Under the pieces are notes generated by a model, which was not told where the DNA came from, made no database searches, and saw only the letters and a list, made by a program, of their open reading frames with translations. A stretch of 64,000 bases of DNA from positions 1,240,001-1,304,000 of the forward strand of contig NZ_CP078089.1 of assembly GCF_022701195.1 (NCBI RefSeq), written 5' to 3'. This DNA is from Allobaculum mucilyticum (lineage in GTDB: Bacteria; Bacillota_I; Bacilli_A; Erysipelotrichales; Erysipelotrichaceae). The translations under genes and the position numbers were made by a program. Below are positions 46,411 through 56,174 of this stretch, piece by piece (position 1 is the stretch's first letter; each line of letters begins with the position of its first letter).

Positions 46411-49400
46411 CTATTTCAGTTTCTCAGCTTTTGGTTCCAGGCGCAGATCAAGCCAGAGCAAATGGAGTTCTGTCACTGCATCATCAATGACTTTCTGCGA
46501 TTTCGATGTAAGAGCGTTTTTCGCAGTCTCAAGTGCAGTGCTGAAACGGGTGTGGATATTATCCGGATTGCGGAACTCGCTCAAATCGATATCTCCAATA
46601 TCTGTAAGCAACATCCGCAGAGCTGTTGTATCCACGGTCGGCTCAGCGGGTTTCTCTGTCAGAGCGTCTTTTGCATCTGTATAGCTCTTGAGCAGTGCAT
46701 CGATCTGGGTCTTCGAAGCAGAATCTGGTCCCTGTCCGGTAATGGTGCCTGCCATGTAATCTTCCAGTGCTTTTTTAGCTGCTGTATAGGCAGAAGCCGT
46801 TTCATCGGTGTATCTGGAAAGATCGAGATCTTTGTTTGCATCCAGTGCTTTGTAGGCATTCGATGCGCTCGTCGCCACGGAAACTGCAGAATCAAGGTTT
46901 GCGGCAGCCGCATCCACTTCTGCCTGAGAGTTGAAGGTATCTGCAGGATTGTCGAGTCCTGCTTTTGCAGCATTGGCTTTCTGTGTCAGGTATGTCTTCC
47001 ACTGCTGGGGCAGGAGGGTATCCTGTTTTGCAGCAAGAGCAACTGCATCGTCGTGTGCTTTCTGGAGAGCAGTCAGATCGTAGGTTACTTCATGTTCTCC
47101 GCCAAGTTTCAGCGTTTCTTTAGCGACGACCTGATCGTTATAAGTACTTCCATTCCAGGAATCCGTGGTCCGGACTGTAACAGAAGCCTGTGCATCGTCG
47201 GTAAGATCCTGCAGATCGACAGAAATCGTGCTTAAAGATGCTGCTTCTTTGCGGATCAGTTTCTTCGAGATGGTCGTTGTGCCTTTGGTAACTGTCAGTT
47301 CAGCTTCACCGACCGTCTTGCCAAGTTCTGTTTCAAGAGCACTGAGGTTATAGCTGACAGTTCTGTTTTCGGCATCCAGAACCAGTTTCGTGTTCTTCAG
47401 CGATTCAGAGGATGTGACAGGTTCTGCCATATCCTGACGCGCAATCCGGGAATTGCTGTCGAAAATACCCATTTCCTGAATGACCTGTTTAGCCATGGCA
47501 ATCTGACCTGGACCAACTGGGTGAATGCCGTCTTTTCCGCCGGAGTGGTTGAACCAGAAGCCGGTTGAGGTGATCGATTTTTCATCGGATTTCTGTTTTT
47601 CATCAAACAGATCGAAGTGGTCGACAAGAATGCATCCCTGCTCTTCGGCAACTTCTTTTACCCATCTGTGGATATCGTCATTGCGTCCGATATGTCCGGC
47701 ATGCGCCTGGTTGACAATTTTCGGCGGAACGCGCAGAACGACGACTTTGCCATCTGCTTTCCACTCTTTAACGGCATCCGAAAGATGCTGCTTGTAGTCG
47801 GTATAGAGCCAGTGATTTCCTTCTGATGGACCATAAGCGCCATCGTTGGTACCGAGCATGCAGATGACAACATCCGCTTCATCTTTCCAGCGGTCGTAGC
47901 GCTCATCTTTATGCGTAAAGTAGGAACCGAAATCGGCATTTGAAATGCCTCCGTTGATGACAACGTCATTCGGCCGGTTCAGATCATCATGCACATAGCG
48001 TTCAAAGACATCCGGAACACCGGTAAAGCCGTCTGTATATACGCCATGGGTGATGGAGTCGCCGACAAACAGCCAGGTCGTCTGCTCGTCCTGCGTTGTA
48101 TACTGCTTGACCAGTTTCTGCAGGTCGGTCAGCTGATCGTAATCTGCTGCATCTGTTACTGAAGATGTTCCGGTCCTGCCGGTTTTCTTCTTATAAACAA
48201 CAGCGCCGTCCTGGTTAACGATCGTGAAATCAAATGCGGTATCTGGTTTCAGACCATTGAAGACAACTGCTTTATTCGCAAACGGCTTTTTCGTTTTCTG
48301 GCCATTCACTTCCAGAACGCCATAGTAGGTTCCATCTGCCTGAATGGAAGCACGGACTGAATCTGAAGAGACAGTGAAAATCGGTGTTTCTTCTTTGAGC
48401 GGAGCAAGCGGCGTGAAGGAATACTTATTAAGCGTATTCAGATTAGCCGTTCCCATATCGCCGACACCGACTGCTGCGCCAAGCTGGTTGCAGATCAGCA
48501 GATGGCCTCTGGCATTCAGGTTTCCGTTTGCATCGAAGGATTTTTCATCCTCGCCTGCTGCTTTGAACAGCGCTTCATGGTCAACAACCACAATTGAATC
48601 GCCATATGTCGAGAAGTCTGCTGCAATTACTGCATCAACAAGAGCTTTCAGATCTCTTGAGGCATCGCCTTTTACCGGCGGAATCTGAAGCAGAGTGAAA
48701 CGTTTGGCTTCAATATTCTTTGTCAGGATCGACTTCAGACTGTCTTTGATCTGCTGATCGCTCATAGATTCGTTGCCATCGAGCATGAGCAGGACGGAAC
48801 GTGGACCGTATTTATTGATCAGAGAATCGTACTGTTCATCGATATCTTTGATTGTGTTGCCTGGAATGGAACGGTTGATGACATAGCGCTGACGGTTGAA
48901 GTTGGCCAGGTCGTATCCGCCGTTGGCATTGTGGTCGAGACTGATGTTCAGATGGAACAGCTTGTAATAAGTTTCGCTGTAGCCAAGGATATCGTTTCCA
49001 GTCGAAGCCAGTCCGCCGCCGGCAGCGACCCAGTGCTTGTTGCCGGATGTATCAAACAGCTGATTCTTTGTTAAAGGAGCTTCGTCTGCTTTTGTCAGTT
49101 CGATGAGTTCTTCATTGGAGAGCGGTTCATCCACAATTGCTGCATAGTCGATTTCACCGTTGAAAAGACCCGCAAAGGATGAAGCGTCTGTACCTGCTGA
49201 TTTGCGTACGCCGCCGATTAGAACTTCATCTGCCGCACCGCCAAGTCTGGTAAACAGACCTGCAAAGGACGAGTTATTCGGATAGCTGAAGACTTTTGAT
49301 CCATCAAGTGTCAAGCAGAAGGTATCTGCTTCACTCATATGGTCGACATCTGTACTGGAGAATGCGATCGTATGCCACTGTCCATCCGCAACCGATCCCA

Positions 49401-51975
49401 ACTCAGCCTTAGCGCCTCCGGTTAAGTCAAAACGTGCTTTCTTGCTTGCCTGTACGCGGCCTTCAATAGCACCGACCGCATTGTCTGCAGGCCATGCAGC
49501 CTGTGCGTAAACACCGGCTTTATGAGCAAAGAACAGGTTGTATGGATTTGAAGTCGTATTGGATTTGAAACGGATGACAACTGCACCGCTGCCGATTTTG
49601 CCGACACGGGTTTTCAGAGCAGCATCTGCGCCTTCAAGGAAGTTATAGGGCAGACGTGTTCCGTCAAAGACAGTAGGATTAGTTCCAGTGTCTTTTTTAA
49701 AGTCATGATACAGAACGGAAGTTTCTTCCAGCCCAGTGCTGATCGTGCGAGAGAATTCATTGATTTGTCCATCTGTCGTCACAACAATGTCATAAGTATG
49801 CGAACCGGATTCTCCGGGAACGTCTTTATATGGAGAAACAGCTGCTTCAGCAACCACCTTGCCATCACGGGTGATCTTTGCGGTTCCGCCGCCGTTCCAG
49901 GTAATTGTGTTTTTGAAGACGCCGCCTTTGACTGTGCATTCGACTTCTACAGGATCCGGTGTCGGGTCAACCGTAATATCAGAATCAATGTTTTCATTGG
50001 CTGCTGAAAGAGCTGCACATTCTGCTTCTGTCAGAAGTTCGGATGTGACAAGAACGTAGTCAATCTCGCCTTTCCAGGCTCTGGTTACATTGCCGCTTGC
50101 ATCTTTGACGCCGCCGATTGCGGCTGTATCGAATGGTGTGGTTTTCGTCAGGAATCCGTTGAACTTGGCGTTTTTAAATGTATTCGGGTTTGTCGCACCG
50201 GTTAGCCCGTCTGCTCCATCATAGAAATAGGTCAGACGGTTATTCTGACAGTCAGCCGGGGCACGGTAAATGACCGTATGAGCATTGTCGCCGGCTGCAA
50301 GATCCCAGTTATTCGCATTTGTTCCCATGCACTGGCATTTGTTCTGATCAGTCAGTTCATAGCCAAATACTGCCTGGTTATTCTTATTGTTGCGGTATCC
50401 GAAGAACCGGTCTGCGCTGCCGGATTTGATGCCAAGGAAAGCACCGCCATTTGAGCTTAAGTCGGAAGAGTGTTTGGCTCTGGCAATCACAGTTCCTTCT
50501 GTCATGGCTGCAAGTTTAGCAGTTGTTGCAGCATCGACGGAAATAACATTCGTTCCGTCAAATACGGTACTGACTCCTCCGGTTTTGGGATCGATCCAGC
50601 AGAGCGTGCTGATTTCGGCAAGAGATTTCAGACCTGTTTCTTTACTGATAAGCTCAGCCGTTTCCTGTTTCGTATCGTTGTCGATGATCTTATACGTGAC
50701 TGTTTTGCCGGTGCCCGCATTCTCATCAATGAAGCTGCCCGTCGTCAGTGCAGTCGCACCCTCAAGGTCAGAGAAGGTTCCATCTTCATTCTTTTTCTGA
50801 ATCCGGTAGGTATGACCGGCTTCCGGGGTAAAGGAAATCCGGACTGTCGAATAGCGCGCATGCAGCGCTTCATCAATCTGCAGCTGTTCTCCATCTGTTT
50901 TCTCGCTCAGATCCGGAATCTCATCCGCTTTGATATCCGCATTTGCTTCAGAAACAGCTGCGCACTCCTCTTCGGAGAGCAGTTCTGAAGTAATCAGAAC
51001 GTAGTTGATCGTGCCTTTCCACGGATAGGCTGCAGTGGTGCCGTTTGCATCGGTTACACCGCCGATGGAAATTGCATCCATCGTTGTGGTCTTTGTTAAG
51101 AAGCCATTAAATTTCTGGTCTTTGAAAATATTAGGATAAGCGGCGTTGATCAGACCGTCCGCGCCGTCATAGAAGTAGGTCAGACGATCGGCAACGCAAT
51201 CCGCTGGCGCACGGTAAACGACTGTGTGACCGTTCTCGCCTGCCTGCAGGCTCCAGTTATTCGTGTTGGAACCCAGACAGTTGATCTTGTTTGTATCGGT
51301 CAGTTCGTAGCCGAAAGCAAAAGGCAGTGAATTAGCACTGCTGCTCCGGTAGCCGAAATACCGGTTATTGTTTCCTGATTTGATTCCAAGGAATGCTCCG
51401 CTTTGCGATGCGACTGCACCGGAGTTCAGCTGAACCTTGGCAATCACGGTGCCTTCATTGAGCGCTGCCACTTTGGCAACGGTCTGTGCATCCATCTGCA
51501 CAGTATTTGTTCCATCAAAAACCGTAGCCTGTCCATCAGACTGCGGGTCTGTCCAAGCCAGAGCACTGACGGCTGCCAGGGCTTCAAGACCTGTTTTTAC
51601 GCTCGTAAATTCCGCGGTTTCCTGCGGCTGATCCGGATTGGTCACGTCAACGATCTTATACGTCGGCATCTCGCCAGTTCCGGCGTTTTCATCAATAAAG
51701 CTGCCCGTCGTCAGAGCGGAAGCCCCTTCAAGATCTTCAAACGTGCCTGACGAATTTTTCTTCTGAATCTTATAGGTGTGTGATGTCTCTGCAGTAAAGG
51801 TGATGCGTACGGAACTGTAGCGAGCCGTTGTTTTCTCGTTCAGATCAAGTACGGCGGCTTTTTCATCGGCCATCGGGACAGTCTGATCCTGTGCAAGAAG
51901 CGTCACAGGCGCTCCGGTTACAGTCAGTGCTGCCGCCAGAAAGGCGGATGCAAACCGGTTTTTCAGTTTTCTCAT
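46411..51975 (-). CDS. Secreted multidomain SGNH hydrolase with LamG domains
   Basis: A 1,854-residue exported protein. ATG 51975 is preceded by AGGAAAAGG; the earlier in-frame ATG at 52017 would bury the signal peptide (about 5-28, TLLAQ). It has three LamG-like domains of the type seen in bacterial sialidases (about 130-345, 450-660, 755-965; the first two are clear duplicates with RxxxFGYR and LTYFYDGADGL). Next is a degenerate SGNH domain (about 985-1180; no GDS box, LDGNES instead of GxND). A complete SGNH domain follows with S1307 (FVGDSITHG), the INGG box, LGTND (1374-1378) and D1482/H1485 (KDGIHP). The C-terminus is helical and FIVAR-like. Likely an esterase, perhaps removing acetyl groups from host glycans; the substrate is inferred. 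No LPXTG. Confidence 0.85.
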   Translation of the reverse strand: MRKLKNRFASAFLAAALTVTGAPVTLLAQDQTVPMADEKAAVLDLNEKTTARYSSVRITFTAETSHTYKIQKKNSSGTFEDLEGASALTTGSFIDENAGTGEMPTYKIVDVTNPDQPQETAEFTSVKTGLEALAAVSALAWTDPQSDGQATVFDGTNTVQMDAQTVAKVAALNEGTVIAKVQLNSGAVASQSGAFLGIKSGNNNRYFGYRSSSANSLPFAFGYELTDTNKINCLGSNTNNWSLQAGENGHTVVYRAPADCVADRLTYFYDGADGLINAAYPNIFKDQKFNGFLTKTTTMDAISIGGVTDANGTTAAYPWKGTINYVLITSELLSEEECAAVSEANADIKADEIPDLSEKTDGEQLQIDEALHARYSTVRISFTPEAGHTYRIQKKNEDGTFSDLEGATALTTGSFIDENAGTGKTVTYKIIDNDTKQETAELISKETGLKSLAEISTLCWIDPKTGGVSTVFDGTNVISVDAATTAKLAAMTEGTVIARAKHSSDLSSNGGAFLGIKSGSADRFFGYRNNKNNQAVFGYELTDQNKCQCMGTNANNWDLAAGDNAHTVIYRAPADCQNNRLTYFYDGADGLTGATNPNTFKNAKFNGFLTKTTPFDTAAIGGVKDASGNVTRAWKGEIDYVLVTSELLTEAECAALSAANENIDSDITVDPTPDPVEVECTVKGGVFKNTITWNGGGTAKITRDGKVVAEAAVSPYKDVPGESGSHTYDIVVTTDGQINEFSRTISTGLEETSVLYHDFKKDTGTNPTVFDGTRLPYNFLEGADAALKTRVGKIGSGAVVIRFKSNTTSNPYNLFFAHKAGVYAQAAWPADNAVGAIEGRVQASKKARFDLTGGAKAELGSVADGQWHTIAFSSTDVDHMSEADTFCLTLDGSKVFSYPNNSSFAGLFTRLGGAADEVLIGGVRKSAGTDASSFAGLFNGEIDYAAIVDEPLSNEELIELTKADEAPLTKNQLFDTSGNKHWVAAGGGLASTGNDILGYSETYYKLFHLNISLDHNANGGYDLANFNRQRYVINRSIPGNTIKDIDEQYDSLINKYGPRSVLLMLDGNESMSDQQIKDSLKSILTKNIEAKRFTLLQIPPVKGDASRDLKALVDAVIAADFSTYGDSIVVVDHEALFKAAGEDEKSFDANGNLNARGHLLICNQLGAAVGVGDMGTANLNTLNKYSFTPLAPLKEETPIFTVSSDSVRASIQADGTYYGVLEVNGQKTKKPFANKAVVFNGLKPDTAFDFTIVNQDGAVVYKKKTGRTGTSSVTDAADYDQLTDLQKLVKQYTTQDEQTTWLFVGDSITHGVYTDGFTGVPDVFERYVHDDLNRPNDVVINGGISNADFGSYFTHKDERYDRWKDEADVVICMLGTNDGAYGPSEGNHWLYTDYKQHLSDAVKEWKADGKVVVLRVPPKIVNQAHAGHIGRNDDIHRWVKEVAEEQGCILVDHFDLFDEKQKSDEKSITSTGFWFNHSGGKDGIHPVGPGQIAMAKQVIQEMGIFDSNSRIARQDMAEPVTSSESLKNTKLVLDAENRTVSYNLSALETELGKTVGEAELTVTKGTTTISKKLIRKEAASLSTISVDLQDLTDDAQASVTVRTTDSWNGSTYNDQVVAKETLKLGGEHEVTYDLTALQKAHDDAVALAAKQDTLLPQQWKTYLTQKANAAKAGLDNPADTFNSQAEVDAAAANLDSAVSVATSASNAYKALDANKDLDLSRYTDETASAYTAAKKALEDYMAGTITGQGPDSASKTQIDALLKSYTDAKDALTEKPAEPTVDTTALRMLLTDIGDIDLSEFRNPDNIHTRFSTALETAKNALTSKSQKVIDDAVTELHLLWLDLRLEPKAEKLK

Positions 51976-52177
51976 GTTCTGTTCCTTTTCCTGTGTTGTT
52001 GAATATTCCCGTTTCATACGTCAGAATCCCCGAAACCGCTTCAAGAAATCGCCCGAGAATCTGAAGCACTGCCTGTAGTTCTGACTTGTAAAACGGGAAG
52101 AATCAGCTTAATCTTAGGCATTTTCTTTCTGTCTTTTTTCCGTTTTACTTTTTTGTACACACGCTTTCCCCAAAAAG

Positions 52178-52191
52178 AGAAAACGCTTTCC
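52178..52191 (-). promoter_or_regulatory. cre-like (CcpA) site upstream of the SGNH gene
   Basis: The minus strand reads GGAAAGCGTTTTCT, 12 of 14 matches to the cre consensus TGWAANCGNTNWCA (both end bases differ). A second half-site GGAAAGCGTG lies 20 bases downstream. It is about 205 bases before the start codon. Suggests carbon catabolite control; not tested. Confidence 0.4.
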
Positions 52192-52354
52192 GACAGGAAG
52201 GCTGACAGGCTTCCCCAGGCAAAACCTGCAGACAGAATGCGGCTTTCATACAAAGACACATGCAGTCTGATCCGGATACACAGACTGAAAGGAACCATCA
52301 TTGTCATCATTCCAACCCAAAAGAGAGAATCTCAGTTTCAATCCTCCAGCATAC

Positions 52355-52390
52355 GCAAAAACAGGTACTTGAATGGCCAAGTACCTGTTT
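52355..52390 (-). terminator. Terminator of the GH20 gene
   Basis: AACAGGTACTTG pairs with CAAGTACCTGTT (52360-52389) around a six-base loop, followed by T5 on the minus strand. It is about 135 bases past the stop at 52526, with the GATC array in between. Confidence 0.9.
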
Positions 52391-52419
52391 CGCTGTTCAA
52401 ATACGAAATGCATTGTATT

Positions 52420-52477
52420 GATCCATAAAGATCGATTTGGATCTGTATAGATCAAAACCGATCAGTACGGACAGATC
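52420..52477. repeat. Array of GATC sites every 10 bp
   Basis: GATC starts at 52420, 52430, 52440, 52450 and 52460, an exact 10-bp period, with a sixth at 52474. The six bases between are different each time (CATAAA, GATTTG, TGTATA, AAAACC). So only GATC and its phase are conserved. It lies in the 3' transcribed region of the GH20 gene, before its terminator. The rest of 52018-52525 holds the cre-like site and terminator and no gene. Confidence 0.85.
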
Positions 52478-52525
52478 GAGATGCCTATTCGCTTCTGGGC
52501 TGCTCCTGGAAAAACCAGAGTTCTT

Positions 52526-55500
52526 CTACTCAGCCTGCAGAGCATCTAAAGCAGCAGGATCGGGCGTTCTGCGCAGTTCAAGCAGAGCGTCGTTAAGCGT
52601 TTTTGCGGCTTCATCAATCGCAGCCTGCGAATCTGCACTCTCATAGACGCGTCGTGCAGAAAGAACTTTCTGACTCAGAGCTGTGCGGACTGCTTCATCA
52701 AATCCAGGATCTTCTGCGAGCTCATCGCCTTTATCAATTGCGGTTTTGAGCAGTGAGCGATACAGACTGACTGTTCCTTTTGGAACGAGATTGTCGATTG
52801 CTTCCTGAATCGCATCAATTTCAGTCTGCGCATCTGACTGACGTCCAGCCAGAGCCTGCTGGCCATCTTCCATCGCTTCAATCAGCGGAACAAACGACTC
52901 ATATGTATACAGGGAAGGATCAAAGACGCTTCCTTCTGCCAGCTTGGAAATCAGTGCAGTATCCGATTCCGGTGCTGCGATCGTAAAGCCGACTTCGCAG
53001 ATCTTGGTCCAGTATTTTACGGACTGTGTCATTTTCAGACGAATCGCTTTCGCACTCTGTGCTTCAAAGGAAACCGTCACATCACGGTCTGTACCATCCA
53101 GTTCGCCGACTTTTGTCCAGGTCGTTCCATCTGCAGAAACTTCAACATCAGCGCTGCGGATGTAGTCGAGCTCTGTGTCGCCTGTCGGGAACTGAACGCG
53201 CATTGCAGACAGTTCAACCGGGTGTTCAAAGGTAAAGGTGATGTGTTCGCCGGCAACCTGTTCGCCATCAAACCATGCATAGGTCGATGTGTCATGGTCG
53301 AACATTCTTGAATAGGCATACGTCTGATAAGGCGGCTTGGAAGCCGTGACGGTAATCGACGGATCCTGTGCAAAAATCAGAGCTGCTTTTGCATCATTGA
53401 GAGCTTCAACAGCCTGTTCGATCTCTTCTCTGGAAGCATCTGCCTTATTCAGAATTGTCTGTGCATCTTCAAGAGCAGATGCATAATCGCTCCATCCCTG
53501 TGCAACGCTGCTTTCAACGACAGGGTCAGCGGCTTCGATGGAAAGAGCATACTTGCCAATGGAAACCAGCGCATCCTGTGCGGTTTTCAGCGCTTTTGCA
53601 GCATCGTCTACATCACGCTGGTGAGCCGATGCATTTCCTTTAAGTGCTTTAGCGGCATCAAGAGCTTCTTTATAGGCTTCCCATCCCTCTGGAAGGACAG
53701 ATTCTTTTGTATATGGATTTTCAAGCAGAGCATTCAGTTCGCTCCAGTCGGTATACAGACTGTAGACAAACGTGATCTCTTTTCTGGTTTCTTCAAAGGT
53801 TCCCGATACAGCGCTCTGTTCTGTGCGGTAGCCGTAAATGGCAGCCGGCTCGATCGTATATGTGCTGCCGATCGTATCGTAGAGTGTCCGGTCTTCTGCA
53901 ATCTTGTTTCCGTCGGCATCCTGGAAATGGACAAGGACAGAGCCAAGGTCTTCGGAAGGCAGAACTGCCGGAGCTTCAGGAAGTTTCGTTCCCTTCTCCC
54001 ATGCACCGCCATGACCAAGGGTTTCAGAAAGAGTCTGGAACTGATCGAATGGAAGAATCGTATTCGAAGACGTATTCCAGGACTTGGACGCAAGAGCTTG
54101 CATCGGTGCCAGAATGTCGTCCATGATGACATCTTCTTCAACCAGATCCGGGACATCGCACCAGATACCGATTGCGGCACCCGCGATCACATCGGAATCA
54201 TCATCGATGGTGTTTGCCGAGAATTTTCCCGGTGTCCATTCGTTATAGATCAGACGATCCGGATTGAGGTTATCGAAGGAATGCTGCTCACGGCCATCTG
54301 TCGGTTTCGAACCGCGAAGAACGTAGTAGAAGTAGCTGGAGTTGATGTTATAGATCTTCTTGTGTCCCATTTCAATGAACGCGGCTAGCTTCGCGATAGA
54401 AGGGTTCCATCCCATCTGAGACCAGAAGTCGATGCCGATGTAGTCGTGCATTTCAATCTTCTGTCTGCCGCTCGAATTAGAATGGCCATAGTAAATGCCG
54501 TCATTCCAGATTCGCGGGGTAAAGCCTTTTTCGTGTACGAATTCAGCAAGTTCATTGATGTATCCGGAAATGGCATCTTTCCAGGTATAGCCAGCTCCAT
54601 ATTTCTCAACCGCATAGGCATTGAGAACCGACTGATACTTCGTTGTAAACGGAGGACGGTCGAATTCCATGTACTCGTCGCCGCCAAGATGGAAGTCCGT
54701 GCAGCCCTCAAACAGTTCGCAGTATTCCGCATAAAGCGAACGGATATAGGCAACCGCTTCCGGATTGGTGATATCCAGACCGGATGCATAGTGATTTCCG
54801 TCACTGTCTACCTGACCATATTCCGGATGTGCCCTGAGAATCTGGTCGACATGACCCGGTGAATCAAAGGATGGAATAACGTTAATTCCGTATTTCTTTG
54901 CCTCCGCAAGAATCTCGCGGACTTCTGCCTTTGTCAGGTACTGATCCGACACAATCGTCGGATCAGTTTCACATTCAATACGGAAACCAAGGTTTTCCGA
55001 GAAGTGAATCTGAAGTGCATTCATTTTGTTCCAGGACATTTCATGGATCAGACGGATCAGCCAGTCCTTGGAAATGTATTTACGCGCGCAGTCTACATGA
55101 ATGCGGCGTTCAGCCATCTTCGGATAGTCGACGATCGTTCCGTAAGGCAAGCCGCCCTGAAGCAGCAGAGCTTCAATGGTATGCAGACCATTGAGGACTG
55201 CGACTTCGCTTGCACCGGTCAGATGAACGCCGTTCGCGCCGATTTCAATCTTATAAGCTTCCAGACTATTAGAAGCATCCGTTACAGATTCTGCAAGATC
55301 AATCAGAATCACATTGGGATCCGCCGCATCAGCCGGCAGATAGCGAACCGGAATAAAATCCGTGCTGATTCCCTTGTCCTTCATTTCAGAACTGATCAGA
55401 CGGACCATATCCGAAAGTTTCGTATTGTCCATCAGATCCTGACTGGCACTGATCGCCAGCATCGAACTGCTGTTCAGAGTCCAGGTTCCGCTCTGTTCAG

Positions 55501-55681
55501 CTGCCGTGTACTGCTGCAGAATCGGACTGACCAGAGTTCGAAGATCCGACACTTCCGTCGGAACTGTCGACTGCTCCTGCTCCTGCGCCACAACCGGAGT
55601 AAAAGCCGTCATGATCGGACTGACTGCCACTGAGGCACCCAGCAAAAGCGCCATTGCGCTTCTGAATCTTCTTTTTCTCAT
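52526..55681 (-). CDS. Secreted GH20 beta-hexosaminidase with MucBP, FIVAR and F5/8C modules
   Basis: A 1,051-residue exported enzyme. Signal peptide at about 1-32 (VVAQ). The GH20 N-terminal domain (about 40-185) precedes the GH20 barrel (about 190-590), with ERRIHVDCARKY, PSFDSPGHVD and the catalytic pair D335-E336 in FHLGGDEY. GH20 enzymes split terminal N-acetylhexosamine from glycans by substrate-assisted catalysis. A MucBP-like domain (about 608-670), two FIVAR modules, a CBM32/F5-8C domain (about 815-945) and a final FIVAR follow. It could act on mucin or milk glycans (hexosaminidase or lacto-N-biosidase type). No LPXTG or membrane helix; ends LELRRTPDPAALDALQ. Confidence 0.93.
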   Translation of the reverse strand: MRKRRFRSAMALLLGASVAVSPIMTAFTPVVAQEQEQSTVPTEVSDLRTLVSPILQQYTAAEQSGTWTLNSSSMLAISASQDLMDNTKLSDMVRLISSEMKDKGISTDFIPVRYLPADAADPNVILIDLAESVTDASNSLEAYKIEIGANGVHLTGASEVAVLNGLHTIEALLLQGGLPYGTIVDYPKMAERRIHVDCARKYISKDWLIRLIHEMSWNKMNALQIHFSENLGFRIECETDPTIVSDQYLTKAEVREILAEAKKYGINVIPSFDSPGHVDQILRAHPEYGQVDSDGNHYASGLDITNPEAVAYIRSLYAEYCELFEGCTDFHLGGDEYMEFDRPPFTTKYQSVLNAYAVEKYGAGYTWKDAISGYINELAEFVHEKGFTPRIWNDGIYYGHSNSSGRQKIEMHDYIGIDFWSQMGWNPSIAKLAAFIEMGHKKIYNINSSYFYYVLRGSKPTDGREQHSFDNLNPDRLIYNEWTPGKFSANTIDDDSDVIAGAAIGIWCDVPDLVEEDVIMDDILAPMQALASKSWNTSSNTILPFDQFQTLSETLGHGGAWEKGTKLPEAPAVLPSEDLGSVLVHFQDADGNKIAEDRTLYDTIGSTYTIEPAAIYGYRTEQSAVSGTFEETRKEITFVYSLYTDWSELNALLENPYTKESVLPEGWEAYKEALDAAKALKGNASAHQRDVDDAAKALKTAQDALVSIGKYALSIEAADPVVESSVAQGWSDYASALEDAQTILNKADASREEIEQAVEALNDAKAALIFAQDPSITVTASKPPYQTYAYSRMFDHDTSTYAWFDGEQVAGEHITFTFEHPVELSAMRVQFPTGDTELDYIRSADVEVSADGTTWTKVGELDGTDRDVTVSFEAQSAKAIRLKMTQSVKYWTKICEVGFTIAAPESDTALISKLAEGSVFDPSLYTYESFVPLIEAMEDGQQALAGRQSDAQTEIDAIQEAIDNLVPKGTVSLYRSLLKTAIDKGDELAEDPGFDEAVRTALSQKVLSARRVYESADSQAAIDEAAKTLNDALLELRRTPDPAALDALQAE

Positions 55682-55752
55682 GTCTTTTTTCTCTTTCTTT
55701 TCTTCATCGAAATGAAGCTGTTAAACCTATTGTAACCAAATGGCAGTAGGAC

Positions 55753-55766
55753 TGTAACCGCTTTCC
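55753..55766 (-). promoter_or_regulatory. cre-like (CcpA) site upstream of GH20
   Basis: The minus strand reads GGAAAGCGGTTACA, 13 of 14 matches to TGWAANCGNTNWCA, centred about 78 bases before the start codon, where a CcpA site would repress. A further GGAAAAAGCGTTGA-like motif lies near 55866-55880. Confidence 0.5.
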
Positions 55767-55898
55767 GTAAGTTCAGATACTCCTTACTGCATATTCTTCT
55801 CATTCCGTCAAAATCGCTGAAACACCCGCTATGTACAGCCCAGGGCCCATTTCACAGTCTGCTTTCAACGCTTTTTCCGTCACTTCATACCCTCACAT

Positions 55899-55941
55899 CA
55901 AAACCGCCTTCTGCACGTTTCCCCAAACGCAGAAGGCGGTT
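55899..55941 (-). terminator. Strong hairpin in the gap between the InlB-repeat gene and GH20
   Basis: AACCGCCTTCTGC (55902-55914) pairs perfectly with GCAGAAGGCGGTT (55929-55941); T4 follows on the minus strand. It may be a second terminator of the upstream gene. No convincing gene lies in 55682-56174; the small minus-strand frame at 55893-56132 contains this and the next hairpin and is rejected. Confidence 0.65.
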
Positions 55942-56075
55942 GTCTGTAATGAACAGTCCAAATCGGAATCAAAAGCAAACTGAAGCAGAATCAGAGCCAA
56001 TCCCCGGATCCAGTGTCCGCCGGTCAGCACCGCTGCCAGGATGGATGTCTCCTCCTCATCCAGAACACAGAAAGA

Positions 56076-56113
56076 CGAAAAGAGAGCCTGGAACGACAAG
56101 CTCCAGACTCTCT
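56076..56113 (-). terminator. Terminator of the InlB-repeat giant gene
   Basis: AGAGAGCCTGGA (56081-56092) pairs with TCCAGACTCTCT (56102-56113), followed by TTTTCGTCTTTC on the minus strand, about 60 bases after the stop. Confidence 0.85.
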
Positions 56114-56174
56114 TCGTAAAACATAATTCCACCAGTCTCCTCGATCAGTCCATCAGAGAATGACAGGACTGATT

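Noticed and set aside
46309-47235. 308-codon plus-strand reading frame
   Set aside because: Antisense to the C-terminus of the SGNH protein; low-quality Cys/Phe/Ile-rich translation without motifs.
55893-56132. 79-codon minus-strand frame between the two glycan genes
   Set aside because: It spans two terminator-type hairpins, which account for its open frame.
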